Part shown: in pieces, positions 6,238-6,551 of the stretch
How positions within the stretch are numbered: position 1 is the first letter of the stretch
Layout of the letters: each line of letters begins with the position of its first letter
Assembly: GCA_038363005.1 (NCBI GenBank)
Contig: JBBQBI010000048.1
Span: forward strand, 1-6,551
Source of the DNA: JAKOWB01 sp038363005
Lineage (GTDB): Bacteria; Pseudomonadota; Alphaproteobacteria; Kiloniellales; JACOMY01
DNA: 6,551 nucleotides
Direction of reading: 5' to 3'
The notes under the pieces: model-generated
Told to the model about the DNA's origin: nothing
The model's input: only the letters and a program-made list of their open reading frames with translations
Database searches by the model: none
Position numbers and translations under genes: made by a program

Positions 6238-6551
6238 ATGACCGCATTCGCATTCGTTTTCCCCGGCCAGGGCTCGCAGGCCGTCGGCATGCTGGACGCC
6301 TGGGGCAATCACCCGGCAGTCACCGCGACGCTGGCCGAGGCCTCCACAGCGCTCGGTGAAGACATCGGCCGCCTGATCCACGACGGGCCGAAGGAACAGC
6401 TCGATCTCACCGCCAACACGCAGCCGGCGATGCTCGCCGCGGGCATCGCCTGCTATCGCGCCTGGCGCTCCGAAGGGGGAGCGGCGCCAGCGGCGCTCGC
6501 CGGGCATTCGCTGGGCGAGTACAGCGCCCTGGTGGCCGCGGGCGTGCTCTC
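6238..6551 (+). CDS. fabD: Malonyl CoA-acyl carrier protein transacylase (FabD), C-terminus cut by window edge
   Basis: Transfers malonyl from CoA to ACP, supplying the extender for FabH and the elongating synthases. Only 104 codons of about 310 are visible; the frame is open to the right edge. The N-terminus AFAFVFPGQGSQAVGMLDAW (3-22) is the family signature. TANTQPAMLAAG (58-69) and the nucleophile elbow GHSLGEYSALVAAG (89-102, catalytic Ser91) follow. The ATG is chosen because the signature begins at once; it has no recognisable Shine-Dalgarno. Wording such as LIHDGPKEQLDLTANTQP and codon use resemble Burkholderiales FabD. fabD directly after fabH is the E. coli/Burkholderia order; most alphaproteobacteria carry ihfA after fabH. 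This supports a different origin from the genes left of about 5690. Confidence 0.94.
   Translation, partial: MTAFAFVFPGQGSQAVGMLDAWGNHPAVTATLAEASTALGEDIGRLIHDGPKEQLDLTANTQPAMLAAGIACYRAWRSEGGAAPAALAGHSLGEYSALVAAGVL

Noticed and set aside
5148..6308. 386-codon open frame on the minus strand across fabH
   Set aside because: Antisense shadow of fabH and the start of fabD, with the same low-complexity composition and no domain motif.

Overview
The window reads as chromosomal DNA from a GC-rich alphaproteobacterium, probably Rhodospirillales-like. This is judged from remembered family sequences and gene order, not from a search. All genes are housekeeping: a membrane pyrophosphatase, an outer-membrane assembly lipoprotein, a cytochrome bc1 assembly chaperone, and the conserved DUF177-rpmF-plsX-fabH cluster linking ribosome and fatty-acid/phospholipid synthesis. 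No mobile element, CRISPR array, tRNA, rRNA or phage gene was seen.

Layout. Positions 1-1988 (+) hold hppA, missing its N-terminus at the left edge and closed by a strong intrinsic terminator at 2013-2044. Converging on it is bamE (2077-2529, -). bamE diverges from a 115-bp intergenic region that contains a good promoter for bamE with a palindrome in its spacer. Rightward from 2645 come a ubiquinol-cytochrome c chaperone gene and a DUF177/YceD gene (4-bp overlap). Next is rpmF, with its own likely promoter, then plsX behind two hairpins, then fabH (1-bp overlap with plsX). The right edge cuts fabD after 104 codons.

How the genes work together. PlsX makes acyl-phosphate for phospholipid synthesis, FabH starts each fatty-acid chain, and FabD supplies malonyl-ACP. 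RpmF and DUF177 are their usual neighbours. HppA, BamE and the bc1 chaperone all serve the cell envelope or energy metabolism.

The main anomaly is the right end. From about 5690 onward, inside fabH, both the protein and the codon choice change. The first half of FabH looks alphaproteobacterial; the second half, and FabD after it, look betaproteobacterial (Burkholderiales-like). fabD directly after fabH is the beta/gamma gene order, whereas alphaproteobacteria usually have ihfA there. The join falls in the most conserved part of fabH. That fits either a metagenome assembly chimera or a homologous recombination event; the sequence alone cannot decide. A weaker codon-use shift is present in the first ~160 bases of hppA. 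I found no convincing new biological system.
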